From contig JANTUC010000013.1 in NCBI GenBank assembly GCA_026873275.1, positions 1,488,001 to 1,552,000 on the forward strand: 64,000 bases of DNA. The letters are read 5' to 3'. Positions 33,819 through 45,742 of the stretch are shown here, one piece after another. Both the position numbers and the translations under genes were made by a program. The DNA is from Pseudopithomyces maydicus. Its lineage: Eukaryota > Ascomycota > Dothideomycetes > Pleosporales > Didymosphaeriaceae. The notes beneath the pieces are model-generated. The model made no database searches, had not been told where the DNA came from, and was given only the letters and a program-made list of their open reading frames with translations. Numbering within the stretch: the stretch's first letter is position 1; each line of letters opens with the position of its first letter.

Positions 33819-35039
33819 GATTGCGGTTGGCTCTGGCGGTCCGCGGCTTGCGATGGTAGTCGGGGGGTTGTGAAGAGGTGTGAGGGGGGCTGTGGGGGTG
33901 GACCAGGTGGCGCGCGTCGAGTGTGAATTCTATCGATGAGTCTTGTGCGAGACGCCCCGCCCCGCCTTTGCCTGCCAAGACCACCCACCATCACCACCAC
34001 CTGCACCTCCTCTATCACCTCCATCACCACTACCCGTGGACCGTCACCATCCATCGCCACCACCCATCGCCACCACCCGACGCCACCATCCTGCGCGACC
34101 GGATGTCTGCGTGGGCTGCATCCCATCGCGATGAAAATAGCCTTCCCAACGCCCTTGTGCTGGTTCGAGTGAAACATGCCATTCGCATGCCCTAATCGCC
34201 TCCAACAGCACCCAGTCCAGCTCGACGGTATAAAGATATAACCTGCACAATGCATCCTACGCTCCCTGCCCATCGGCAGCCATCTGCTTGATAGATATGC
34301 CTGAGAATGTCTACTTCGTCCTTCCCCAACGCGGAACCGAAACCTCCATGGCGACACCCCCCAACTCTACATACAACCATGTCTGAATCATCCCGCAACC
34401 TCCCACAGCACCCTTAAACCCCACAACTCCACGCGCGGCCCTCATCTCAGTTTCACGTCCAAGGCCAACACGCAGCCTCCACATCACTCGTCCGAGAGGT
34501 GGGATTCTCACTGCAGAAAATGGACGTCCAAGAGCAGCACGGCTGTCAGGCGAAAGGCGCACGACCTCCTTGCGGCCCCCCAATTCATCCACACGCGTTT
34601 CCTCGCCGTTTGGGGCGCCCAGCTCGCCGCCAGATTGGCTGCTTTCCGCCCCAACAATACTGCCAGCACGTTGTAAGCGACTGACATCTGCAGGGGTCGT
34701 CCAGGAACACGCGGGATGCACAGGGAGTGACCAATGCCAGCGGCGCTGGGGGGAATCCTCTGCACCGACATCCTTACTTCCCGTGTAGAGGTTGGGTAAA
34801 CAATGGGAGCGGGTGGCCGTCCCGTCTCAATGCGGCGTACCTGCGTGGACGCAATTGCTCCTGCGGCGTATTCACGTCGTATCGACGAGTTGCATAATTC
34901 AGCCTGATCCCTCAGAGTCTACATACTTTCCAAGTCCTTTCTCTGCTGCGTCCTTTTTTATGTTTTGCCCTGTGCTGTGCTGTTCTATCCCGTGTTGCGC
35001 TGTCTCTCTCTGCCATCGTCGTTCAGCCCCGGCGTCGAA
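33819..35039. other. Divergent intergenic region, eIF2-alpha and CFEM genes
   Basis: 1.2 kb shared upstream region of two divergent genes. It contains a CCACCA/CATCAC-rich low-complexity tract at 33980-34090 and, just before 35040, a pyrimidine-rich leader typical of fungal promoters. Short frames here show no domain. Confidence 0.6.
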
Positions 35040-36009
35040 ATGCCATCCTTCACTCTGCTTCTCGCGCTCTCGCTCCCTCTCCTTATCCTCACACCCACCT
35101 CTGTAGCAAGAGACCTCCCCACCGATCTAACGGGCTTTCCCCCTGCGCAGTACGTACCTCCCCTTCACCCCTTCGCCATCTACTTCCTCCCTCCTCCCTC
35201 CCTCCATACCATACATATCATCCCATCTCAACCCACGCAATCCTCCTCCCCTTTCACCCCCATCCACCCATCCACCCACTCACGCCCCCCAGCAAACATG
35301 CATCTCCACCAACCACGGCTCCTGCGCCCTCCTCGACATGCCCTGCATGTGCACCAACCAAGTCCCCACCATCTTCAGCTGCATGCAAGGCTCCTGCGAC
35401 GCCTCGGACCAAGCCACCACCCTCGAATTCGCCCAGGAGCTCTGCGAAAAGGCAAACGCCACGGCCGCCGCCATCCCATCCGGGAGTAGCCCGCGGACCA
35501 CGCTGTCTACGGCGACGGGGACAGCGACGGCGGCGAAGGGGACGGAGACAGCACCGACGACGGGATCTAGCTCGCAAACAGATACAGAAATACATCCCTC
35601 CCCCTCAGCACCGCCCCCGTCCGCCGCGCCGTCCCCCACCGCCACCGCCGGCGCAGGCGCAGGCACAAAGCCCCTCTCGACGGGCGCCACGGCGGGCATC
35701 GGCCTAGGTGCCACGGCGGGAGCCATCGCGCTGGCGGGGTGCGCGTTTCTTCTCTGGCGCCGGCGCCGGCGCCAGCGAGCGCAAGTATTTGGGGAGGATG
35801 GGCGCGGGGCGAGCGGGAAAGCCGGGGGTATGGGTATGGGTATGGGATTCGGGATGCGTGGGCCGGTTGTGCGGCTTGATGACGGGGAGGGGGGCGTAGG
35901 GACGCCGGTGGATGAGCGGAAGGGGGTGCATCATGAGGTGGAGGGGGTGGGCGTGCAGTGGATGGAGTTGGAGGGGAAGGAGGTGGTGAGGTATGGTGAA
36001 CAACGGTGA
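35040..36009 (+). CDS. CFEM-domain single-pass membrane protein
   Basis: CFEM proteins are fungal cell-surface proteins; some bind haem or act as receptors. Exon 1 encodes a signal peptide (MPSFTLLLALSLPLLILTPT) and exon 2 starts at 35293. Seven Cys are visible in exon 2 in CFEM order: C-X6-C-X6-C-X-C-X9-C-X4-C-X15-C, with Asp two residues before the C-X-C unit. The first, usually in P-X-C-A, is missing. The canonical donor GTACGT at 35150 is also out of phase with exon 2 by one base. Adding one C to the C5 run at 35139-35143 gives both PPCA and the right phase, so a missing base is likely (275 aa). If the sequence is right, a weaker donor at 35154 would be used. A Ser/Thr/Pro stalk, one membrane helix (ATAGAIALAGCAFLLW), an RRRRRQR stop-transfer and a Gly/Met-rich cytosolic tail follow. 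Confidence 0.8.
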
Positions 36010-36737
36010 GGGGGTGCTGATGCTGGTGTGCAGGGACGAATAAGGAGGATGGGATCAGTATCGGATACCTGGCGTATGCATGTATGTGTGGGAGGACGAA
36101 TTCGTTTCTTCGTTCGGGGGCGAGGGGAAGCGTGGTCCCGTTGCCTTCTTTCTTTTCCAAGTGGTGTACAGTTGAATGCTGCTTGTAGCGAGGGGAATCA
36201 TGGCCCCGCTGCCTTCTTTCTTTTCCAAGTGGTGTACAGTTGACTGTTCCTTTTATTTTGTTGCCATTCTTTTTCTTTTATTTTTTCATTGCTGCACGAG
36301 TGCTGGTAGTACTCGGAGTCTAAGGATATCTGGCTCCGGGGGCTCTTCGCTTCGGTTCAATGGCAGTAATCGTAAAGAGGATGATTTGGAGGCAGGCCAC
36401 GCATCACGGGAGCCATTGGCGGCAACAAAGGGAGCCGTTTTATATCGTCGAATGTGGTTAGGGGCTATGTACGATGTCTTCAGGTGTGTGCTAATCCATC
36501 GACGCTTCGCCCTTCACCCAAGCATCCCTATCCATATTGACCTTGCCAATCCTCACGACTGACTTGTCCTGCTGCCATTACATCCACGCTGTATGTACCA
36601 ATCAACAAACAGCTTTCCATGCATACCCTAACCTCCACTCCAAGCGCACTTTCGATCTACACTCCGTCAGCAAAAGTTTCAATCGTAACCGGAGAAGCGT
36701 CACTCACAGCCAAGCATACGCACCAAGTACGCCTTCT
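36010..36737. other. Convergent intergenic region with a 55-bp duplication
   Basis: Lies between the 3' ends of two genes. It contains a tandem duplication (36121-36175 and 36189-36243). No gene is supported. Confidence 0.6.
36121..36243. repeat. 55-bp tandem duplication, period 68
   Basis: Both copies share GCCTTCTTTCTTTTCCAAGT and end GGTGTACAGTTGA. They differ at a few positions (CGTGGTCCCGTT against CATGGCCCCGCT). Confidence 0.9.
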
Positions 36738-37429
36738 CTACAAAGCGCCCAGTGCTGCCGCGACGGCCACACCTAGCAAGCCGCCACCCGGAACCAGCAT
36801 GACCGCGGCACCCGTCGGCTTAAGGTCTCCCGTCTCGGAGTGAGAGTGGTTTGCCGTGTCGGTCGAAGCAGTGCCATTGGCGGTTGGGAACGCAGTCGTA
36901 GACCAGGACGTCACATTTCCGGAAGACACTTGAGTGACGACGGTGGGCGAGACGACAGGGATGGCGACGGTGGTCTCAGCCGAGGAGACGGAGCCTGTGG
37001 CCGTGGCGGTAGGCGACGTCGGACCTGGGATCGGGGAGGTCGTGAGGAGGGTGATGTGAATGGAAATGCTGGGAATGGGAGCAATGCTGGGCACGAGTTC
37101 TTCTCACGTTAGCTTTCTGTGCCATGCATATATGTATATGGCCTGGAGCAACAGGTCGAGGAGAAGGGATAACGAACCGTTGAGACAGGAGCCGTTCAGG
37201 CAATTCCATGTCGATGGCGGACCGCCACAGCATTCGGCGCCACAGGATTGATTGGCTGGTGGACAGGCCACCGCGGCTACAGAAGACAGTCAGTTAACGC
37301 ACGTACGTACATGCATGCATGCATGCGTTTCAAGCATCGAATACAACCGACGAGCGTCAACTATGTACCTTGACCGGCTGCAACAACAGCGAGCGCCACA
37401 AGGGCAGCAAGGAAAGCAACAATACCCAT
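36738..37429 (-). CDS. Small secreted Cys-rich protein with probable GPI anchor
   Basis: Three exons on the minus strand: 37429-37369, 37276-37178 and 37099-36738. Phases agree and give 173 aa. The last acceptor (GAGAAG) is weak but preceded by CTAAC. The N-terminal signal peptide is MGIVAFLAALVALAVVAAG. A short Cys-rich segment follows with six Cys, including an adjacent pair in GAECCGGPP and then CLNGSC. A long Ser/Thr/Val-rich, O-glycosylation-type region comes next. The C-terminus is hydrophobic (GGGLLGVAVAAALGAL) and preceded by small residues, as in GPI-anchor signals. Intron 1 holds a CATG microsatellite (near 37308-37326). No family is recognised. It is probably a cell-wall or surface protein, and an effector role is possible but unproven. 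Confidence 0.7.
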
Positions 37430-38327
37430 GGTGAGCGACTTGTACCTAAGGACTTGACTTGATATTTTCGACGTTGACGATAGCTCGCAGCTGTGTTGAC
37501 AAAGTGTTCGGTGCAAAGTCGGGCTGTGGGGGTGAGGAGAAAGCAAAGTAAAAGGCAAGAGAAGGCGGGGCGCAGGCAGGTTGATATAGACGGTGTGTGC
37601 GTGCGTGCGTGCGTACGTGCGGGCGGAGCCGCGGAATCGTTTTTGCGGCGGAAGGTGCGGGTGTTGCTGGGTGACTGCCTGGTTGGGCAAACGCAGGTTG
37701 TTTGTTGGGCAGGGCGTCTGTGTGGCGGGTGCTCTGTAGGGCAGGTGCGGGGCAAGGGGAGAGGGAGAGGGAGAGGGAAAAGCAGAGAGGGAGAAGTAGT
37801 GGGAGAGATACAGGGAGAGGGGGTAGAGGCAGAGGTAGAGGTAGAGGGGTGGGAAAAGCTTGATCAAGACATGTGTGGTATTCTTCTGCTCTGCGACATG
37901 CTGTGCCGTGGGAACGATGAAGGTTGCACTGAGATGGAATTGCAACAACAGGAGCGACGTGGATTATTGATTCCATATTTCACAATACCATTATTGCCCA
38001 TGCCGCTATACAGTGTAAGTTCCCTGGTGGGTTGCAGGTAACCTGTACGACATGACATGCAGGTTACCCACCCGGGCAGGTGTTACTCCACGCCCCTGTA
38101 TTGTACTCTATAGTATGAGCCCTGGAGGTGACTCGATCCCCTGGTCAATATTTGTGCTTGGAAAAGGTAGAAGCAGAGTAGCTGACCAGAAAAAAGTGAT
38201 TGGAAGAAAGTTGTTACCCCCATCCCTAGTGACAGTGTAAGAAATTACGTACACAGAGATGGCGTAGAATTTGCTTGATTGGCCGGATCATCGTTTGGAC
38301 CACCTGGTCATGAAGTACCCGTCGTAG

Positions 38328-38685
38328 GTTGCAATCCAACGTCTCTTTGTGTTACTAAAGTGCCTGACTAACCACCACAGCAGATGCCACAGAACCGAAC
38401 CGACCCGTGCCCATCACAACACGCACCGAGTCCACGTCTTCTCCTAATTCTCCCATTCTTCCCACCAGATGTGCGCGACTTTCAGTGGGCTAGTATGCAC
38501 GACACTGTACTCTATAGGTCAAGATGGATTGATCGCCTCGTTATAGAGCACTGTAAGTTGCAATCTGACATCTCTTTGTCTTGCTAAAGTGCCTAGCTAA
38601 TCTCCGCAGTAGATGCCTATAGAATCGACATGTCCCAGCACAATACGTAGCGAGTTTATGTCTTCTCCTCGCCCTCCCACCAGAT
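38328..38685. repeat. Diverged direct duplication, period about 229 bp
   Basis: Copies at 38328-38470 and 38557-38685 both begin GTTGCAATC, contain CTAAAGTGCCT and AGATGCC, and end in a CACCAGATG context. Divergence is substantial, with many substitutions and small indels. Confidence 0.75.
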
Positions 38686-38698
38686 GCGTGATTGCTTA

Positions 38699-38873
38699 CA
38701 TGCACAGCAATCGGAGGTCGGACGAAGCAATACGAACAGGCACCTGCTGTCTATCTACCTACTTACTCCCCGCTTTCAATGGGCTGCTGTTTACTTATTT
38801 ATATGCACAGCAATCGGAGTCGGACGTCGCAATACGAACAGGCACCTGCTGTCTACCGACTTACGCCCCGCAT
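38699..38873. repeat. Direct duplication, period about 102 bp
   Basis: Copies at 38699-38774 and 38801-38873 share GCACAGCAATCGGAG and AATACGAACAGGCACCTGCT with few differences. Confidence 0.85.
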
Positions 38874-39787
38874 CAAGCTCCTCCTCCCACGCAGGAACCG
38901 AACCCTGATCGGCACTGCCGCTTAGCGAGCGAACGGCCCGAGCGCAGCGCATCGCATCGTCGGATATCCACTGCGGGCACTCGACGCGGGAGAGGTTTCG
39001 CCGGCTAACCTCGTACGTAGCATGTTCGTTTGGGATCGGCGGATATCGCAGTCGCGGTGTGATGTGATGTCGACCTACCCTACCCTACCCTATCTAGACA
39101 GTGGTATCTTACAAATGAAGGCTGCGGAACGCGCCCTGGTACGCTTACCCGCCAGCCATGGACGGACACGCACTCCGTCCATCATCACGCGCCCGCCACC
39201 TCGCGCTGCTGAGTCGCTGGACCAGCGAGAAGGTGAGCCGGAGTCCAGCCCTTACTGTATATTACGGTAGTCACCGCGCGGACAAGCCAACCAACCAGCC
39301 TCTGGAGCCCCTCTCCAGCAGCTCCCCAATGACGGTCCCACCGCACGCGCCCCAGCACCCGACATGGCAAAGAACGCGCACGGCAGGGGGCTGTGCCGGC
39401 GCGCAGGACTGACGCCCACAGGCGCGCACGTCGTAGGTTTTAAAATAAGTTCCGACCTTGTGAGGCTTGGGTGCGGGCGCTACTGTTACAGCCCTGGCGC
39501 TGTGCAGCGACTCGCCACTACGCTGGCCCCCTGATTGGCGGCCGCCGCCTGGCTCCAGAGCGCACCGCCGTGCTCCTGGGCCCCCGTTTCACCACCCACA
39601 TCATTCATTATGCCACCGCCTGCTGCTGCCCGCCGCCGGAGAGCATCGTTTGCTCTCGCTCCGTTTCCCTCGCCCGCTGCTGAGCCGTCGTGAGAGTACC
39701 AAACATTGCCACGCTGAAATACATACGCTGCACGTCGAAAGAGCTTGGAACTGAGTCCATCCTGGGAACCTGGAACCTGGAACCTGC

Positions 39788-41018
39788 ATGGCACGCGATA
39801 TCGAAATGGCGGATAGGGGCAAGCCCACCGGTGAAGCCCCAGAAGAGACGGATTACCGACCCGTGAACTGGCGCCGCGTGTTCCTGACGCCAAAATACAT
39901 ACGTACGTCATGCCTCCATCCGTCGTCCCCCTGGCCCTACGGTACAGTACAGTACAATACAGCACAGTACACTGACAACATGCAACCACAGCATGGCACA
40001 TCGTCGGCATCGCGGTCCTCATCTTCACCATCTACATCACCGTCAAGCACGATGAAGTCGTCGAGAAACTCCGCCCCTTCTCCGAGCACCTCCGCGACCT
40101 GCCCGCCGGCTGGCTCATCCCCATCGCCATCCTCTTCGTCATCTCCTTCCCGCCCCTCTTCGGCCACGAGATCGTCGCCCTGCTATGCGGCGTAGTCTGG
40201 GGTCTCTGGCTCGGCTTCGCCATCGTCGCCGCCGGCACCTTCCTCGGTGAGAGTACGTGCATATCCCATCCCATCCCATCCTATCCTATCCACCCCCAGT
40301 CTGCCTGCCTTCCTTCCTTATCATCTCTGCCCGCTCGAGCCCGAAAGTCCATACAGTCCTTATGTATATATAAACTGACCGCCCCACCCCACCCACAGTC
40401 GGCACCTGGTACGCCTTCCTGTACCTCCTCCGCCGCAAAGCCGCCAAGCTCGAGCGCACCAACCTCAACTACGGCGCCCTCGCCCGCCTCACCCGCGACG
40501 GCGGCTTCTGGATCGTCCTCGTGATCCGGCTGTCCGCCATCCCGTCGCACTTCTCCACCGCCGTCTTCGCCACCTGCAACGTCAAGTTCCTGTACTTCTT
40601 CATCGCGACCTTCCTCTCGCTGCCCAAGCAAATCTTCCTCGTCTACCTCGGCGTCCTGCTCGTCCAGAAGAAAGAGTCCAACGTCGGCAAGAACCTCATG
40701 TTCGGCGCCGTCTTCGTCGTCACCGTCGTTCTGGGCGTCTGGATCTGGCTGAAGATGGCGAAAGTGAAAAAGTTGCTGCTCGAGGAGCAGGCGCAGCGCC
40801 GCGAGAAGGCCCTCACCGCTGAGATGCAGGAGGCGGATAGGACGGCCGCAGAGCGCAGGGTCCCCGTTAGCGAGCCGCAGGCGGTGGCGGTGTTTGGCGC
40901 GCCGGGGCGGCAGATGCAAGTCGTGCCGCCGCCAGAGTACGCGGTCAGAGGCGGGTGGGGGATGCCCGAGCAGCAGCAGCAGCAGGGACAGTACCCGCCG
41001 CCTGCGAGGGCATTTTGA
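39788..41018 (+). CDS. TVP38: Tvp38/VTT (DedA-type) Golgi membrane protein
   Basis: Polytopic protein of the VTT/SNARE-associated family, acting in late-Golgi/endosomal membranes, where DedA relatives are linked to lipid scrambling. Exons are 39788-39902, 39992-40252 and 40399-41018. All junctions are GT-AG with agreeing phases, giving 331 aa. An N-terminal cytosolic segment (DYRPVNWRRVFLTPKYI) precedes a first membrane helix (WHIVGIAVLIFTIYI). The conserved core has PPLFGHEIVALLCGVVWG, GTFLGEIGTWYAF and the VTT signature region around FWIVLVIRLSAIPSHFSTAVF, with the essential Arg and Pro. Two further hydrophobic helices follow, then a charged, Gln-rich cytosolic tail ending in a CAG-repeat poly-Gln and PPPARAF. 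The gene is complete. Confidence 0.9.
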
Positions 41019-42607
41019 AGTCCATAGTTAATGCCTAATGAGGGAGTTTTATGTCATTTTATGTTATTTTATTCTTATTTTTTATTTTTAACAGACCGGG
41101 ACTGGGTGGCTATTTGCTATTTTCCCTCTTTCGTTTTGTTCATCTTTCAAGTGTTACATCCAACGGTTGGTGTGTAGCTTACCTACCTACCTGACCTACC
41201 CTGCAGGCATGGAGGAAGGCGTTGACGTTACCTTTTTGATGTTGTACATCTGTATATTTATATATTTGTATATTACTCCCCACCTACCCATCCTATATTG
41301 TACTGCTATGTACGTATAATAAAAAATCCGAACCGTCACCGCGCCGAGAAAGTTTCTCGCCTTGGAGCAACCATGTACATTACATACATTACATATACAT
41401 GAAACGATTTTTTATATAAAGACTGCGTGCCTCGTGGAGATACGTGGCTTTCTACGTATATATTATGTATGTATGTATGTATCAGGATGGTAGATCAGGG
41501 GAGAAGAAAATACACTGAACTGGCGTCGCTGCCGTCGGTCAGTAGGCGGCTGACCGTGATCACTTACAATGAATAGGACTCCGAGTAGTAGTGGTAGTTC
41601 TATGTTGTCTCACAACAACAATATCCAAACGTAAGGTGCAGCGGGGCATACAAAGCAACAGCAGGATAATATTCCATACACACACACACACATCTTTATA
41701 TATATATATATTACCGAAAATAGGTCCTCCTCCTCACAAAAGCTTCCACACATCGTCTAGTATTTATCCTTACATTAATTTATTTCATTTTTTTTTTCAA
41801 GTAATCTTAAAGATTGGTTCGCAGGACTCGGCTTAACGCAGGTCTACCTGCTACACACAGGCGCCCGCGACGTTGGTGGAAAGGACTCTTTGGGTGGGGA
41901 CTGGTAGGGTTTTGGTGAAGGCGGGTATTCATCGAGACGTGCAGTAAGTGTGTGTAACCACACTATGTTTACGTAGACGGGGCGTTGGGACGCGCGAGTG
42001 CAAACGTGCTGAACCTTCTTTTTCTTTAGTTTAGTTTGGTTCGGTTTGCTTTGCTTACGCATGTTCCCTTGGCCGGATACGGGGATATTTAGGGACTGGC
42101 ATCAACAAGCTTGTTGGTAGGCCGCTCCAGTCCATCTCCACCGCTAGATCACCATGACATATTCGGTCAATTGTTTGGCTCTTCTCATTGATGAGTCTGC
42201 TGCCTCTAGTTTGCCTGTGGCTGATTTCCCTTTGGCTAGAGTCGGCACAGCCTGTCTAGGTCCTTACGACAACGATAAAGGGACTGACACCAAGCAGAGC
42301 TGACAATGATAAGGGTAACTCAACATTCGGTTTCGGGCCGATCGTATAGTCTTTCCGCCCGAGCGGCTTTGGTTTCAAAGCTTTTTGCAATTTCCAAGGT
42401 TCGATGAGTGTCATTGACATGGGTACATACCCGGGGAAAATTGAGTGATATAAAACCACACCTCACTCCGCCAAGGGTTTCACGGTTCAGTTCATACTCG
42501 CTAATTGTTACTGGTGTTCAGGTTGATCCCCATTTTCAGCAATCAAGTACACATCTACTGTTCGGCTTTCAAGATTCGTCTTTTTGTGTAATAGTAATAG
42601 TCCTATC
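41019..42607. other. Intergenic, microsatellites only
   Basis: 1.6 kb without a supported gene. It contains an ACCT run at 41181-41200, a TGTATG run near 41466, and an (AC)n followed by (AT)n microsatellite at 41680-41711. The last 100 bp is the probable leader of the methyltransferase gene. Confidence 0.6.
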
Positions 42608-43708
42608 ATGGACAATGGAAATGGAATGGGTGGCTATGATGCACCAGATAATCACCGCACATTGAAAAGCGCCAACCAAATCGGCAATACCTATTCAAAG
42701 ATCGAGAACGGCACCTACGCCCTCAAACGAGATTACAATGCAAGCACCCGGTTAGTAAATTCGATCACGACGACTCATTGTTTCTAATTTTCGATAAGAC
42801 TGACAGCCCAACACTACCTATGGAAAGACGCGCTGGGGTTCAATTTGCATCCTGAGATAGCCATCAAACCGGGCATGAGGGTAGTTGATGTAGCCACCGG
42901 AAACGGGTATGAACGCCTGTCCTTTCTTCCAACATTGAAAACAACAGGCCCAGTCTAATACGATCATGTAGTATCTGGCTTCTCGATGTCGCAAGAAGCC
43001 TACCCGTGTCCGTTAGACTGGACGGCGTCGACATCTCACTTGACCAGTGCCCACCGAAAGCTTGGCTACCAAAAAATGTCGAGCTGACCACATGGAACAT
43101 ATTTGAAGACCCCCCGGAGGGATTCGTCGAGGCTTTCGACGTTGTCCATGTTCGTCTTGTCACCTTTGTGGTACGAGACAACGACCCGACACCAACAATC
43201 CTGAGTTTGAAGAAACTCCTAAGTAAGCCAAAGCGTCTGTTGTAAACTTTATGAATCAAAGACTGATCAAACTTTGGCAGAACCTGGTGGATTTCTCCAA
43301 TGGGATGAGATAGACAGCGTCGACTGGACGGTCAAGTCCGCCTACAATGCAGCGCAGACTGGCGCAATGATTCGGCTGACACAGCAGCTCTGCGGAACAG
43401 ACGAGTATGTATCCGGGTTTCCGGCGGACCAACGCATAAAGCTAAAACATTCTAGCTGGAAACGCAACATGGTTCACACGTTGAGCCAGCACGGCTTTGA
43501 AAATGCCTCTCTTTACCAATTCAACGATGGGAATTCGATGGCGAGAATCTGGAACGACATGTATTTCAGTACTTGGGAAGAATTCGCCAAAGTGGTACTC
43601 AAAGACCAAAGCGGATCTCATCAGCTCGGCGCGGCTGCTATGGACGAGGTGCGCGACGGGTCTGCACTTGTCTGTTCCAAACTAGTATGGCTAGCTCGAA
43701 AAGTTTGA
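42608..43708 (+). CDS. Class I SAM-dependent methyltransferase, fungal secondary-metabolism type
   Basis: Exons are 42608-42750, 42799-42906, 42972-43222 and 43281-43708. Phases agree and yield 309 aa. The first acceptor is AAG rather than the nearby CAG, because only that rebuilds TRLTAQHYLWKDALG, a stretch typical of this family. Motif I (SAM-binding loop) is VVDVATGNGIWLLDVA near residue 80. A second-strand acidic motif LDGVDIS follows. EAFDVVHVRLV corresponds to the motif IV region, and PGGFLQWDEID to the post-motif strand. The family covers small-molecule and LaeA-like methyltransferases in ascomycetes; the substrate is unknown. There is no biosynthetic backbone gene beside it apart from the NRPS relic 16 kb away, so cluster membership is not indicated. 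Confidence 0.8.
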
Positions 43709-45742
43709 GAACGGCTGGTAAATGCTTGAGATGGATTGAGGTTAGCAGAGAAATTTAGTTCTCAGCGGCCGTTGAAGCTCTAAAATCCCCGTTGGTCCAG
43801 TGCCGATCGTTGGGTCCGAATCGACGATGCTTCCAATATTTGGTGACGGAGAGTTTCATTGAATTACCTCATTCGTCGTATGGTTCCGTGAACATCGCCC
43901 ACTGGATCCTCTGTCCCCGGCTGAAGGTTTCTGGGCATAATCTTAAGACCCTAAATAGTGATAGTAAGAGGCCAAGAGTTCGCAAGAAGGGTGTCGGTCC
44001 AAATAATGCGTACGGTACGGTACATGCCCACCTATTGTCTTCATCAAGTCGGGCACCAAACCAACCCGCTGTTCCGGGGCGAAATGTAATGCTATGGCGT
44101 CGCAGCACTAGTAACAGGATACTTGCTGGTACATACGGCACAACGTGGGAGCCGATCAAAAAGCCATGTGTGAGGAATTCCCGGAAACCCCACTGTGAAA
44201 AATTTCTGTTGGGCGTCTTGCAAATAATTAGATCAGTAGATCAGATCATCTCTCCATAGATATGCTCCCAAGAGGTGCTCTTCTTTCCGGTTCCTTTGTA
44301 GAGCTCTCATGTTTTGATATTTTTAGCTTTGAGCTTTTGATTCTGAGCTCCAGAAGCGTGGCTATCCTACCATACGTATAGCTTTTACTTTTCTTAAATT
44401 TTTCACGTCCTTGAGATGGCACTTCTCAGGACATGGAGCAGGTGAGCAACAAGATTTTACATCCTCTGCTACATGTTAGCAAGAGTATTGTCTTGGCCGC
44501 TCACTCTTATGGTGTCATAGTTGGGTCCGCCGCTGCGGCTGGGTTGTATGTGACCGAACGATGGGCTCAAGGCCAGATTAAGGGTATTTCAGGACCTTTG
44601 TCCTTTTTTTTATAGTATTGCCTGTGATACACAAATTTTCATTCAACGTTTAGTGTCCCGTATCCGCCCTTTGTCAAGTAGACTATTTAAGCCCACCTGG
44701 CCATCAAGGTGATAGTACTAGCTAGGAATACAGCCTTACCATAGTGGATTTGTTCTCACTTCTGTTATGAATACTTCTTTATAGCAGTATGACTTCTTTT
44801 AAGTACAAGAACTTGAAAAGTGCATACTTTAGGGACTATATTTCTCTTTGTGGTGAACAGGTGACACGTACAGCTCTCAACGCCGTACAGCAATGCGAAA
44901 AGGTAGTTCCATTAAACCTCCCTTCAGACCCCAATTCTGTCTCGCCTTCGTTATCCGAGCTGCTCATTTTCTCAGCATATTGATTACAGAATTAATCATG
45001 AGTGTGATGTGGAGTTTTGTTCGTCGAGGTGTGGACCATTCATACTGTAACTGGATCATGACGTTGGGACCCTCGGCCAAGGGGTGCTTTTCAAAGTAAG
45101 AATACCGTTCTGTAGCCACCATGGTCTCATCTCAAGCTTGCATGTATAGTATCGGCTCGTTTGAAAACGGTGATACGGCTCGCAGAACCGGCTACTGGGA
45201 TGAAAACTCTGCGGCGTATAGATCATAACTAGTGACCAAAGCCATGTGTTCGCTCGATTGTCAACTCTTGGTAGATTTGTATTTTATAAACTTGATGATA
45301 TGCTTGGATAGAGTGGTAACTGTGAAGACTGAAAAGTCGGCGAAACGGTCACACTAGCCACGTGGAAAACGAGATGTTAACTACTTTGAAAAAGAAAATA
45401 GAAGCCGAAATTCATGTAAACCCGTTGGTTTGGCAATCGTCCCAAGCACTTCTAGTGCCTCGCATTGTGTCTTCGGGCTGAATTGTCAGATACATTGTCA
45501 TCAAAATTAAACTTGCTCACATCATGCTAACACAATTCACTATTCTCTGAGACTTAGTGCAAGAATATTGCGATGTGATTTCACGAATATAGACTGCGTA
45601 GTGGCATATAAGTAGGCTTATTCAGAGCCCCAGATTCAAATTATCCCTACACCATCGCACAAACTTGCGATAATTCTAATCACCTCTAACCTCAAACAAA
45701 AAACTCAGTCAAACGATTAACATCACTTATCATAGTTCCATC
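43709..45742. other. Intergenic region holding a hydrolase relic
   Basis: 2 kb with no complete gene. It contains the alpha/beta-hydrolase fragment at 44430-44615. The rest shows no coding character, and the last 150 bp is a probable promoter and leader of the repeat-protein gene. Confidence 0.55.
44430..44615 (+). pseudogene. Alpha/beta-hydrolase fragment
   Basis: About 60 codons resemble the nucleophile-elbow part of fungal alpha/beta hydrolases. DMEQVSNKILHPLL is followed by SIVLAAHSYGVIVGSAAAAG, with the serine in H-S-Y-G, and then an RWAQGQIKGISG segment. A TAG stop follows soon after, and I cannot find the oxyanion, Asp or His parts on either side. CTTCTCAG just before GAC may be an old splice acceptor. 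This is most likely a relic of a lost gene. Confidence 0.5.

Larger units (their letters stand above)
37430..39787. other. Intergenic region with several diverged duplications
   Basis: 2.36 kb between two divergent genes without a supported gene. It contains a GTGC/GTGCGT microsatellite at 37591-37622, a purine-rich GGGAGA tract at 37755-37850 and two pairs of direct repeats (38328-38470 with 38557-38685; 38699-38774 with 38801-38873). There is also a CCCTA-type run at 39075-39093. The final 350 bp is the upstream region of the Tvp38-type gene. Confidence 0.6.

Noticed and set aside
39075..39093. CCCTA-type run resembling a telomere repeat
   Set aside because: The unit is CCCTA rather than the fungal CCCTAA, only about three units long, and lies inside ordinary intergenic DNA.
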